Below are positions 21,998 to 33,295 of a stretch of 64,000 nucleotides of DNA, one piece after another. The translations under genes were made by a program, and so were the position numbers. Below the pieces are notes generated by a model. The model did no database searches. It saw nothing but the letters and a program-made list of their open reading frames with translations, and had not been told where the DNA came from. The DNA is from Embiotoca jacksoni (Eukaryota > Chordata > Actinopteri > Embiotocidae). The stretch lies in contig JAKOON010000050.1 in NCBI GenBank assembly GCA_022577435.1, positions 2,276,001 to 2,340,000 of the forward strand, written 5' to 3'. The stretch's first letter is position 1. Every line of letters starts with the position of its first letter.

Positions 21998-24837
21998 GTT
22001 GAAGGACATTTTTAATGTTTCCTGTTTTTTTATCCTCTCGAGTTTTTACGCTCCGGCTTCTTCCCAGACAAAGACGTGCTTGTTAGGTTAATCGGCGATT
22101 GTAAATTGGCCGTAGGTTTGAACGTGAGCGTGAATGGTTGTCTGTCTCTCTGTCGGCCCTGTGGTGGACTGGCAACCTGTCCGAACTGCCCCAAAGGTCA
22201 GCTGGAATAGGCTCCGCCCCTTCCTATGATCCTGATCGGGATAAAGTGGGTCTAGATAATAGATGGATTTTTTTTTACCAAACCACAATAACCTCATGCT
22301 CGTTCTGTTGTGGATTACCACTGAATCCCATTCAAAAATAAAACATGTGCATGTTTGCCAACTACACAGTGTAGCTAGAGGCAGGACAGAGTTGATCCTA
22401 AATAATACACAGAGTATCACCTCCTCAGAGAAATGAACGAGACGAGATTTGAATAGTGACCGTGTATGTGTGGACGATAGGTTTCGGGGAAGTGCCACAT
22501 ATGTCCTAGTTGGGAGGTGATAGCACGGAAATGTAGTGCTTGTTGAGCTAAACATTTCCCAAGTACATAAAGTCAGGGTGCAATTTGTTTTGTGCGGAGC
22601 AGGTCTCGGCTGCACGCTGGTGCTGTGACGCTGACTAAAGTGTTGGCTTCAGCTGTTGGGAGGAATTTGTTCATGCTCAACAATTTCCCATTGGAGTGTC
22701 TCCGCCAAGATATGTTAGTCGTATGTCTCCCCGTAAGGTAAATTGTTAATGGATTCCTCCCACATTGACACGAAGTATAGGATGAATTGCAATGATACAC
22801 CGTAATTGAACATCATATCCATATTTCAAAGTGTGATTTCCTCCCAGTGTTCAATTATAAATAGTTCCCAGAGTCAAGCATGCAGTGGCAACCCACAACA
22901 CGAGCTGGTTTCTGCATAGAGATCAAAGCATTTAATTATACACAGTGCTTTGACAAGATGGCTCTAACCTCGTACTCTGTTTGCTTTATGTGAGCGAGAC
23001 AGGAATGGAAACACTCACAACGACGTGGTTGTTTGTCGCTAACTCTGAAGCTTCTAAATGAATGTGCAATCAGCGAAGTACATGCAACGCCGTCGGCTAT
23101 GAGCGGTTCGAGTTTTTATCTGTCCGAGGAAAAAAAAAAAAAAAAAAAAAAAGCAGAAACAGCAGTGTCATTTCCAACCCATCTGTGTCCCGAGTTCTGG
23201 AGCTGACATAATGTATAATATGTGAATGAGATCAGCTGTGTTAGTGTATATTGCTGATAAAATATATGAGCAATGTGTCATCTGGGGTTGACACAGGAGC
23301 CGTTTATGATGTGAAAAATGCTTTAAGCTTTCACGAATAAAAACGCTTTAAATGTTGGCCCGCAGTGGAGCATTTGAGGAGGGGATGAGGTGAGGTACGC
23401 TGACAGTCGCACTAATTTTAGTTAATAGTGATGGCAGCGGCGATGGCTTAATTAAGCTGAAACCTGTCTGAGGTGTTGAAGCCAGACGGAGAAAAGTCTT
23501 CAAGGCTGAGCTTCAATTATTATAGCACCTGCCCTGTAATTTATTTTAGCTTTGAACTGGCAATTATATCATATTTTTTTTATTATGGCAAATAATAACT
23601 TGCTGTCATGGCGATGTAAAGATGAACCTTCAGGAGTCAGAACCAGCTTTCCATTTATGGTCAAAGATTAAATCTGATTTTTTTTTTTTTTTTAACATAA
23701 TGGGTCTAATTTCTGAGTTTTGGCATCATTTTTAACGGTTATGATAATCTTTTATTCCTTAAAGTAATGGCTGAAATCTGAGAATACAGTGACAAGGAAC
23801 ATGAGTGGTCAAGTTTAGCCAGACTACAGAATAGAAGACATTTTTTGGGGTTGTAAAAATGAAAATGAGAACATGACATTTTACTAATTAACCCTGATTT
23901 AATTGGAAAACTGTGCACACGACTATGGTAAGTACAGTTAAGTCATCAAAATGAAGGAGCTCTATTTAATTAAAAGATTGCGGTTGACCCCCATCGATTC
24001 GATTAGATTTATTGGGGTAGGAGCCTGTAACAGCCAGACGGTCGGCGATCCCCCTCAGGAGCCGTAGATAGAACCTTGACATTGTTGTGGGAGGGGTGAA
24101 GCACCGAAGTGGCAAAACACTGCAATAAAAGCAGGCAGATGAAACTGGAAGGGTTGTTAAGCTAAGACGATGACTGGAGAATTGGAAGAGCCACATATCA
24201 TATCAATGCTTGTTTTCCCCTCAGGCAGGTCGGACTAACTTGTTGACCATCTTAAAACCTGTTGCTGTGCAACACAAGATGACATCACAAAACACGAATA
24301 CATCATTTTTCTTCTCAACAAATGTAAACCTTTTATATCTGAAATCTTCTGCCAAGCAACTCTGGCACTGGATGGGAAGTGTTCAACTCTGTGGTTGGAC
24401 ATCCGGACCCCTAGCTTGTGCAACAGCCTGTGGGACTCTATCATAATTAACCAGGATGAACCCTTTTGGACTGAGTCTTTGCAACAGAAGACATTGAGAG
24501 CTTGACTGATGGCTTTATTATTGACTTCACCTCGCCCAGTACTGGTGCTCATCTTTAATTGGAGGCTACTTATCCTTACAGCTGACATGTTTCATGATTA
24601 AAATACTGGGTTCAAAAGCTGACAGTCACTTATTTTTTTTATTTTTTTTTATTTGCTTTATTGTTTCTGCCTTAATTGTGTCAAAAAGTAGGTGAGCGTA
24701 CGCCAGAGGAAACACGTGCTTCAAACTCGTACTGATCACGCTGCCGGATGGTGATGACGCAGACTTTTATTCTGTAGCTCTGACGATGTTCAGAGTGAGT
24801 ACCCTGATGTGTTCTGGCATGTTGTTTGTCTCTGCAG
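21998..24837 (+). other. adgrl3: adgrl3 intron in the cytoplasmic-tail region
   Basis: This 2.8-kb intron carries a fish repeat at its start (22025-22268) and a poly-A run near 23130-23152. The rest is AT-rich unique sequence. The acceptor ends tctctgcag. Confidence 0.8.
22025..22268 (+). mobile_element. Dispersed teleost SINE/LINE-tail-type repeat
   Basis: It follows, in order, the blocks of a very common fish repeat as I remember it: CTCCGGCTTCTTCCCAG, AAAGACGTGCTTGTTAGGTTAA, AAATTGGCCGTAGGTTTGAA, GAATGGTTGTCTGTCTCT, CCCTGTGGTGGACTGGCAAC, CTGTCC, GTCAGCTGGAATAGGCTCC, then GATCGGGATAAAGTGG and AATAGATGGA. The GATGGA tail points to a retroposed element. It is diverged and truncated at its 5' end. 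I cannot name the family without a repeat library. Confidence 0.7.
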
Positions 24838-24934
24838 AGCCGCATCCGTCGAATGTGGAATGACACAGTGAGAAAACAGTCCGAGTCTTCTTTCATGACC
24901 GGCGACATCAACAGCTCTGCGTCACTCAACAGAG
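24838..24934 (+). CDS. adgrl3: adgrl3 exon: conserved cytoplasmic-tail block
   Basis: This exon encodes 32 residues plus the first base of a split codon: SRIRRMWNDTVRKQSESSF, then MTGDINSSASLNR and G. The RIRRMWNDTVRKQ block is nearly invariant in latrophilins. The acceptor is ctctgcag and the donor G|gtactt. The trailing G pairs with GG of the 126-nt cassette (Gly) or directly with AG of the last exon (Glu). It is therefore the common upstream partner for two tail isoforms. Confidence 0.97.
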
Positions 24935-26955
24935 GTACTTGGTCACGCAGCAAATGTTTTCTTCAATGACTCCTCTGCACACCGGCCTTCACCTCCGGTT
25001 TTCTGACAAAAAGCGTCCCTACTTTTTTTTGAATTGCGGTTTTCATTGCTTACTTGTTAACGTGCCACGAGGACGTTACACAATAATTCCTTTCTATAAC
25101 ATCTCGAGTCAAGGCGAATCAGTCAACAGCTTTCTTTACATTCTCAAAATAATTAGAGCTCCGAGCAAAATGTGAATTTTTTTGTTTTTACTCAACTGTT
25201 AATTACCTCCAAACACTGAAACAAGGTTTCAAAAACAAGAAATCAAATGCATCAAAATTGTCTTCAACAGCCGTGCGATGTCCAAATGTTCAAAACATTA
25301 CGCTGTGTGCGTTCCACACTTAACAATCCCCATCTTGGCTACGTGGAGGGACCACCGAAGTAAAGAGTTTTCATATCAAGGCGTCCTGAACACCTCGCAA
25401 AAGTGTTTGTTTTTCACTAAGTACCACTATACTGCTGTTGGATAGAAACCATCAGTGTGTTTATTGCGTGAGTCCAACAGAAGGCACGAACATGTAGATT
25501 TCTGGGGAAAATAATTTAAGCGTGCGGATATGTTGGCAGGTGATGCATTCACATGCATTTGGTTATTTCCGGCGATTTACCACACTGCCTGTTGAAATTT
25601 AAGTACCAACGTGTAAGAGTACTATTTGTTAGTGTACTAAGGGAAGTACGTCATTTGGAACACAGCCAGAGATTTAAAGGATACAACCTTTTTTTGTTGT
25701 TGTGAAACTGCCACAGGGAGTTGTTTATCATGTCTTATATTTTGAAGGACAAACAACATTTTCTACCCGCTAGTCTTTTAAAGGACAATACAACAACAAC
25801 AACAACAAAAACTGGTTGTTAAAGACATATATATTTATATATTTCTAAGTTATGATCATTCTAATTTTGGTGCATTTGATGAGTGTGCAAAAAGTGCCTC
25901 TTTGTGTTTCTCCCTGTCAAGTAATGGAATATTGTGCCATCTGGCTGCAGAAGCCTTGAAACAGAAACTGGGCATCGTCTCAGCAAAAGTGCTGAATAAC
26001 AAGCTAGAAATCAATTCAATGGAATTCACTCAGAGAAACGCGTTAATAAAAAAGTATTTTACCATAATGCATTTGACAGCGACAGACAGTGAATAGAGTT
26101 AACTTCAGAGTCTCTCAGGATACACAGAAAAATAGACACCCGGCTAAATCTGACATCGAGCAGCAAAGCTTGCTGGCATCCCTCCCCAACTCCTTCCCCA
26201 GTCATCACATCTCTTGATGGAGGACTCCAGTTTCCACGCTGCTCACTTACTAAATTCGCTCTGGGCGCCCGCTTGCACGGACGCTAATGCATAGTTACAA
26301 TGATGGATTAATGTTCGACACAGTGAGAAAGTGTCACGATCTCAATAATTAGGCACTCGGAGTAGCACCATCAACAGCCGCGGCTTTTATCAATCGCGGA
26401 GCGGCGGCATCGGGGGCGGGAGGTGGACGCTGCAGGTCGGGAGTTTGAGAAAAGCCAACATGGATCTTCCATGAAGACTAAAAACAAAACAAAAAAAAAG
26501 AGTTGCAGATAGGAATTAATAATGCACTGTTATACCGCTGGCTTCTTCCCAGGGTTGCATCTGATAGAGAAAACACTCACATGAGCTCGAGAGGGTGCCG
26601 GAAAGTGCGTCTCTGCAAGTATCATAAAGAACAGATGCAAATGGAATTGCACTTATCCGTGGCTGCTCCCGGTTTGTTATTAAGGAATTATGTGTTGAGG
26701 AGCGAATATTTCCTGCTGATTTGTCCTTTTTATTCACCCCCCCCTCCCCCGATCCCTCCTCCTTCTCCTCCTCGCTTCGTAAATGAGAGTGTGAGCTTTG
26801 CAGCTGACGCTCTCGCTGAGCTCCTCTTGAGAACCGAGTCATGCAATCATCTTGATAGCGGTGCATGTTCAATTTATCACAGTATTCAGGATCATTGCTG
26901 CACAATCAGTGTGATTTTTGGGGGAGATCGTCCGATTTAAACACAAACACAATAA

Positions 26956-26958
<3 letters not shown>

Positions 26959-27007
<49 letters not shown>
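26959..27007. repeat. TG dinucleotide microsatellite
   Basis: About 24 uninterrupted TG units within an intron. Confidence 0.97.
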
Positions 27008-27008
<1 letters not shown>

Positions 27009-28212
27009 ATTGGGAGGTTTCAAAAGGAGGCTGGTGTTTATGGATTTCACTGTAATTAGGGCAAGCAGCAACAGCAACAACAAATTACTGTTTTTTAAAA
27101 ATCAAAACAATATTCTGATTCACCAGCAAAATGATGACTAATTAATACTAAGCTCAAAGCCCAAAAATGTGATTAATGCTAAAAGATGAGACTAAAATGA
27201 GCAGTAATTCTTTTAGAAATTTCATTAGGGAGAGTTTTCCAACAGAGAAAGTGCAATTAGATCACCATCAAAAACTATCTGACCAACTTTTGGCGAGATG
27301 GGAAGAGTCACGAGGTAACATAAAAACCTGTTCTCCGTTGTGACAGATTCAGAGCAATAGAAAAGAACAGTACACTCTGCCGGAGGATGTAATTGCTGCG
27401 TACTCGTACCTCAGATAAAAGATGTTTACCCACTCTGGCGTAGTGCACACGCGTGGCTCCCCCTCACAAGTCTTACATTTGGCTTCTTTAAAAATAATAG
27501 CATCACATCGTGTCGACAGGGGAGGGAAAAGGGGGAGAAAAAAAACCTAAAATTGTGTAAACAGGAAACGAATGCGACTTGCAAATATTTTCAGCACACT
27601 TGATATTCAGCATAATGTAATTCAGCCACTCCAAAATAAATAATTTTTTTATTATCAGCGCGAAGAAAAACAAACACGAGGGAATCTGCAGCATTCGTGT
27701 TTATGATTGCAGCCCTCAAACCTGCTGCTAATCACTGGGCTCAGACTGTGGAGGCTGCTTTGGTGTGGTCGTATGTGGATGGGAAACTGATTAGCCACTC
27801 GGGCAAGATGATGGCAGCAAGTATCCGAAGACAGGCAGCGAATAAATCCAAAAAGAGGAGCTGTGTTCTGTTTGTGTGAGGGAGGTGAGGCCGAAGCAAA
27901 GTAATGACCGTCTTGACTAAAGAGAGGACACTTCATTCAAAGGTTATTTCAGCAAACAGCGCAAAGTGAATGAGCAAATATTGAACTTTGCTCTGTGCAG
28001 AAAGGGAAATATTACACCACTTCAGCTCATGAGATTGGCAATATCAGGCGCAATAATAATAGCAATTGACTGTGGGTGAGATGTACCCACAGTCCCAGAA
28101 ATCAGTGCTCAACTGTGACAGCATTCAGAAATAGCTTCCGCACAGTCAGGAAATAGGAATTTACAGCAGAGCTGAGAACATATAGATAAATGTAATTGTT
28201 TAAAGAGATCTC

Positions 28213-28983
28213 GGGCCGTGTTCACAAAAGTTCTCTTAGAGTTTCTAACTGAAACACGTTTTTTTTTTTTTTTTTTTTTACCAAAGAGTCTTAGCTTCAG
28301 AGGGATTGAGAAAACTTCTCAGAGCAACTCTGAGTGAGGAGGTGTGGTTGACCCTGTTGCTAGGTATGATAACTCCTTTTAAAAGATGTGATTGGTTGAT
28401 ATAAAAAAATTTTTAAAAAAAAACTTTTTGTGACAACAGACAAAATACAAAGGGACATCTAGAGGAAATGAAATGAACTGCGTCCCGACGTGGGGCTGTG
28501 AAAGCACCATTTGTGTTTGCGTGATCACTCTGCTGATGACGGTTGCGACAGACCCGAGTCACCTCTGATGTCGCATTGTTACAGTTGGCAAATATCTCGC
28601 TTTCATTTCTGGCGTTATTGCCGTTGACTGGGAGACGTGAGCGCGTCAACCACAAATCATCCCTGCACGATATAAGCTGTAGAGTTTCATGAACTCACTG
28701 GGATTTAGTGTTGGAAGAGTATTTCTCCGACCTCGTTGCACTTTCGTAAATTTTCTCCTTTTGCTTAAGAAATTCTTAAACCTTTCCTAAAAGTCCGTTT
28801 TTCATCGTAGAGGCTCTCTTAAGGGTTAAGGGTTATGCTTTGTGAATAATCTTTCCAAGGATCTACTCTTAACTTAAAGGGGAAATTCAAAAAGGAAAAA
28901 GCCGTCGTCATTCGAAGACTTTTCTTAGATTTGAATCGTTAGGAGGAACCCTTATTATGTGGGATCTTCATGAATATGGCCCC
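28213..28983. mobile_element. MITE-like DNA element with imperfect terminal inverted repeats
   Basis: The left end reads GGGCCGTGTTCACAAAAGTT. The right end, reverse-complemented, reads GGGGCCATATTCATGAAGAT. They align as GGGCC-x-TRTTCA with a related tail. Internally, motifs such as TTCTCTTAGAG, TCTTAAGGGTTAAGG and TTTTCTTAGATTT recur near both ends. A poly-T run lies at about 28260-28278. No transposase frame is visible. A target duplication is not clear, since the flanks are CTC and CTG. The superfamily (possibly Harbinger or a relative) is an inference. Confidence 0.5.
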
Positions 28984-29149
28984 TGGATAGCGATGAGCCA
29001 TTTATTCTTAATCTGACCATTCCTGAGTCGAAAAGGAGGCTTTGGTGATCGGTCGAATGCAAAATATGAGTGTCTTTTCTCTTTATTTTGTCCCGTTTGA
29101 GTCTAAAATGTAACACTACTACGTGTTGTGTTGCTTTTCTTTTGTAATT

Positions 29150-29325
29150 TCTGTCACGTGTTAGGCCGCCTGAACGTGGAGTTGGAAATAAACGGGCTTA
29201 GCACTAATGGGCCGACATTTACAGTACAATTAACACACTTTCCGTCGGCCCCATTAGCCGTGTCAGTTGAGCTCTGCCACTTCCATGGAGTAAAACCTCC
29301 CGCATTAATGATCATGTGATCATTT
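29150..29325 (+). promoter_or_regulatory. Palindrome-rich intronic block, candidate conserved splicing or enhancer element
   Basis: This unique-sequence block has two inverted repeats. The first pairs CTAATGGGCCGAC (29204-29216) with GTCGGCCCCATTAG (29244-29257) across 27 nt, with one extra base in the second arm. The second is AATGATCA-TG-TGATCATT (29307-29324). Homeodomain-type ATTA and TAAT cores are frequent. It lies about 160 nt before the 126-nt cassette. Its function and conservation are inferences. Confidence 0.4.
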
Positions 29326-29483
29326 GGATGTTAATGGCTGTCATTGCTCAGCTGCATCTGCCCAACTGATATGTATGTTCTCTCTCTTTCTCTCTATATC
29401 TCACTTTATCTGCCCACCTACCTTCTTCTGTCTCTTCTGTTTTTTGTTTTTTTTCTGTCTCTGTCTCTTTCTGGCTGCTCCAG

Positions 29484-29609
29484 GGGCTATGGCTAACCAT
29501 CTTATACCTAATGCACTCCTACGTCCTCATGGCACTAACAATCCTTATAATACATTGCTTGGGGAATCGGCAGTCTATAACAACCCTCTGGGCATGTACA
29601 ACACACAAG
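29484..29609 (+). CDS. adgrl3: adgrl3 126-nt cassette exon in the cytoplasmic tail
   Basis: With the preceding G it reads G-AMANHLIPNALLRPHG, then TNNPYNTLLGESAVYNN and PLGMYNTQ, 42 residues. It keeps phase 1 at both ends, so inclusion or skipping preserves the frame. ALLRPHGTNNPYNTLL is a latrophilin tail block shared with ADGRL2. In ADGRL3 I recall it as optional, and skipping gives the LNR-EG junction. The acceptor is tgctccag and the donor G|gtgtgc. Many codons end in A or T, in contrast to the G/C-ending constitutive exons, which suggests constraint on the RNA sequence itself. Confidence 0.93.
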
Positions 29610-29808
29610 GTGTGCTAGCTTCTTTTCATTCTTTAACATTGTGGCGAGGGCAGTGTTTTTTTGTGTTTTTTTTTTTTTTTCCTTTAATGTCCGGTCCTGG
29701 AGAAACTGTAAAGTGGGCACATCTTTAAAATTGGAGAGTTGGAAATAATAAACTTGCACTAAACTTAAATGCCAGCATTTTTCCCCTTGAAGGTTTTTAC
29801 AGGGCTTT

Positions 29809-29851
<43 letters not shown>

Positions 29852-32345
29852 CTAGATGTTTTAGCTTTGAATGAACTGTAGCTTTATCATAAAAATCCTA
29901 CGTTTCTGCTGTGTTTTCCATTGGAGGTGTATCTCGGCTTCTGGTCAGGGCGTGCAGGCCCATGTTACGTAAAACACGGCTGTTTGGCCAACGTAGAAAT
30001 GTTTTAAAAATGAGGAAATCCTCTGAAATCGGGACTGGGTGCCCGCAGGGAGCCGGATACATCACCAGCCATTTATTTTAACTGTGCTCTAATGTTGTCG
30101 GTGAAGCTCGTGCGCCGTGTCTTTCTGTCTCTTTGCGTTTACCTCCAGCATTTCATTGGTTTTAAAGCTGCTGCTGGATTGTCCAACATTGTTGTGCAGA
30201 GATAAATGTCATTGAAACTGATACAATATTTTAAAGTTCAAAGCATTTATGCCGCATAAAAGATAATAGTCTAAAAGATAAACACAAGTGTTGCCCTCTC
30301 AGTGAAACTACAAAAACTTAAATCACACTTGTATTTAAAACTTCTTCTAATTGCTCTTTCCTATATTTAAAAGATGGGTTTTTAAATGAGCATTAATTTG
30401 ATCTACACGTTATTTTGCATGTTTTCTGGGATACTTTTTCAATATTTTGTCTATTAAACCATAGATCTGACCATTACAAACCATCTGTGATCAGCCAGCA
30501 AGCTGTCCACTCCGTTCTGGGTCACTCCGACTTATTGCGATACTGTTTCTCCCTCTGCGGAGCTGTTATTATTTTAGTCCAGCTCTCTGCAGTCAGCATG
30601 AGATTGCGGTAACTTTGCGAGTCTGTAAAAAAAAAAACTGAGCCAGAAACTCACACAAAGCTTTGATCAGTGGATAATTTATGTATGCAATACAAGGACT
30701 CGCATCGGCGATTGTGACGGAGGGCTTTTATTCACGTACATTACCATAGATGGAAAAGAAATACGTGGAAGAATAAAAATGGTTTTACCTCAAGGATCCT
30801 GCAAAAAAACAACAACAAAAAAGAACTCTTTTATGTACATTTGTGAAGAGATATGTTGAGAATGCATGGTGACATGAAACATTTTCCTGATGCATCATCA
30901 GCATACTGTATGTGCACTTTTTTCTCTCTCGACCTGTCACTGTTATGCTTATTGTGTTTTCTTCTTTCCTTTCCCTCATGCTGTCCCTAAAAGAGCCCTA
31001 CAGAGAGACAAGTATGGGAGTCAAACTAAACATTGCTTATCAAATGTAATTGACTTTGGCTTTACTTTCTTTTCACTCGATGCTGGTAATGAAAACAGTG
31101 TCATTCCATTTGGAAGTAATAGAAATCTTTTGTGACAAAGGCTCCTCACTAGCACAAGTCGACATGTAAAAACCTCCACAATTCACCTCCTGAATTTCAC
31201 TGCTTTTAGAGTCTTACACTATTTGATGTAAAAACAAAACAAACAGAAAAAGACTTTCGGCATTTGATGCTTCTTACAAGCAGATATCCATTTTGGCCCA
31301 TTTGATATCACACCCCGAATGAGCTAATCCAATTACATTCAACATTCAGATTCACCTCAGCGTTTCACGAGGCGCGTCAATATAAATTGATCTGTAATCT
31401 TTTCAGAGCGCCGTGGCTTTGTTCATGCACTTGTTTTATTTTATTTTATTATGTTCATTCATTTTTTTTTTTTTTAACCATTCACTTTGATCAAGCCGAC
31501 GCACTTCTTTGAAGGTCTGAGAAAATGCGTCTTGTCAAATTTTCAAGAGGTCAAACTGCAAGCTGACACTTTTAACAAGCTGGATGGCCTTGTCTGTGGT
31601 AGTTTGAATTAGCGTCAAATATTTGCTTTGATGCTGATAGCATGGACTCGGTCAAATGGATAAAATATGAAAGCTACATGTTCGTGCAACAGAGAGAACA
31701 GAAAGTCTGCTTCCATCCAGTGAAGTATTTTAAACAATTCATGTTCTAGGAGACAGATCGTTATGTTTCCATGGATACAGCCGACAAATATATTGTCCCT
31801 CACCACTATTACAATGTCACATTGCAATGCTCACATGGGACAATATGGTTGGGGTCCATTTTGGTGATCTGGTTTGTGTTTCATTTCAAGAGTTGATTGC
31901 ATGGCTGTGATTATATATATATATTTTTTTTTTTCATTTGCTTGCATTAGCTTTGTGTTTTTGTGCCGTGCTCGACGTTTGTATTGTTTCGTGTCGCACA
32001 TATATCCATGTTTCCATCACTGTGGTGAATTGATTCGTTAAATTGAATGAAAATGAAATGAAATTAACGTTTTTTTTGTAACAAGGTAAGTGTGGATGAT
32101 GCTTATATTTTCAGGATTTAAGCCTTTAACGCAAATTCTCTGCTTTATTTCGTATCTATTTCCGACACTCTTTAATTCAAAATGAAATTTCTAGAACTGT
32201 TAAGCCGAGGACGTTTTTCAAAATAAAAGAGTTTCGGTGTTTGAAAAGTGGATGACATTTAGCAGTGGCAATTACATCTAATTTGGTTTTGCCGTTCACA
32301 TTCGCCCACTCTGCCCCCCTCCCCAACCCATGCTTGTCATTCCAG
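29610..32345 (+). other. adgrl3: Last adgrl3 intron
   Basis: This 2.7-kb AT-rich intron has a poly-A run of about 31 nt (29813-29843), a T-rich run near 31463-31475 and a TA/T-rich stretch near 31913-31935. The acceptor follows a C-rich tract and ends gtcattccag. No further exon was recognised. Confidence 0.8.
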
Positions 32346-33295
32346 AGGGAATCCTGAACAATGCCCGGGATACAAGTGTCATGGATACTCTACCACTGAA
32401 TGGTAACCATGGCAACAGTTACAGCATCGCCAGCGCCGAGTACATGAGCGACTGCGTCCAGATCATTGATCGAGGCTACAACCACAAGGAGACCACCCTG
32501 GAAAAGAAGATCCTGAAAGAGCTCACCTCCAATTACATCCCCTCCTACCTCAACAACTCCCACGAGCGCTCGACCGAGCAGAACCGGAACCTCATGAACA
32601 AGCTGGTCAATAACGTTAGCAACGGCGGCAAGGACAGCGGCTACGGGATGGGCTTGGGGGTGGGGATGGGCATGAATGTGGCGCTCAGCCTGGATGACCA
32701 CTCCACCTTCAGTCCCCACCACGACGAAGGCCTGGGCCTGGAGTTGATACGCGAGGAGTCGAATGCCCCGCTGCTGCCGCAGAGGCCGCCGCCGTCCCTG
32801 CAGGCGGTGGACAACCTTCACAATCACCTCCACCAGCCGGTGCCGCCGCCCCTCCCGCTGCCCCACCACCCCTTCTCGTCCGCCACCACGTCCTCCTCGT
32901 CTCGGAGGAGGATCCCGCAGGAGAACAGCGAGAGCTTCTTTCCGTTGCTTACGAACGAGCACACCGAGGACGAGAGCTCGTTGCCCAGCCACAACCATCA
33001 GAGAGACTCCCTCTACACCAGCATGCCCATGCTGCCCGGCCTGCCCGACGTGTCCGCCGAATCCGCCGACGGCTCCAAGGAGGGCGGCGACGCCAAGAGC
33101 CCGGAGGCCAGCTCGGACGACGTTTACTACAAGAGCATGCCCAACCTGGGCTCCCGTAACCACCTCCATCAGCTGCACTCCTACTACCACCTGGGGCGGG
33201 GCAGCAGCGATGGCTTCATCGTTCCCCCGAACAGAGAGGATCTGACTCCAGAAGAGGCCCACCAGGAGCCCTTGCACCTGGTCACCAGCCTATAG
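32346..33295 (+). CDS. adgrl3: adgrl3 terminal coding exon: long cytoplasmic tail and PDZ ligand
   Basis: This exon encodes 316 residues, counting the split Glu, and ends with TAG at 33293-33295. It opens EGILNNARDTSVMDTLPLNG, then NHGNSYSIASAEYMSDCVQ and the ADGRL3-specific KKILKELTSNYIPSYLNN. A Gly/Met-rich patch (nt about 32620-32690) and a Pro/His/Ser-rich patch (about 32770-32910) follow. The conserved blocks ENSESFFPLLTNEHTED, RDSLYTSMP, DDVYYKSMPNLGSRNH and GRGSSDGFIVPP come next. The C-terminus LVTSL is a class I PDZ ligand, which in latrophilins binds Shank scaffolds (family knowledge). The two low-complexity patches make the tail longer than the mammalian one I recall. The last codons resemble ADGRL3 rather than ADGRL1 or ADGRL2. 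Confidence 0.97.

Larger units (their letters stand above)
24935..29483 (+). other. adgrl3: adgrl3 intron before the tail cassette
   Basis: This 4.5-kb intron contains a TG microsatellite (26959-27007), a MITE-like element (28213-28983) and a palindrome-rich block (29150-29325). It ends in a C/T-rich acceptor tract ending ctgctccag. I looked for the short mammalian ADGRL3 alternative exon that I recall as starting SYLPCIQ and did not find it here or in the next intron. Confidence 0.75.

Noticed and set aside
23095..23115. GGTTCGAGTTT resembling a tRNA B box
   Set aside because: No matching tRNA arms in the flanking 80 nt on either strand.
24935..32345. Mammalian ADGRL3 alternative tail exon (I recall it starting SYLPCIQ)
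   Set aside because: I searched both tail introns by eye and found no block with suitable borders and phase. It may be absent in fish or diverged beyond recognition.
32763..33245. Second + strand frame of 160 residues inside the last exon
   Set aside because: It is an Arg/Pro/Thr-rich frame-shifted reading of the same exon and is not conserved in type with any protein I know.
32390..33277. Open frame of 295 residues on the - strand opposite the last adgrl3 exon
   Set aside because: It is a shadow of the GC-rich + strand exon. The peptide is low-complexity Val/Gly/Arg-rich with no family features, while the + strand frame matches ADGRL3 throughout.
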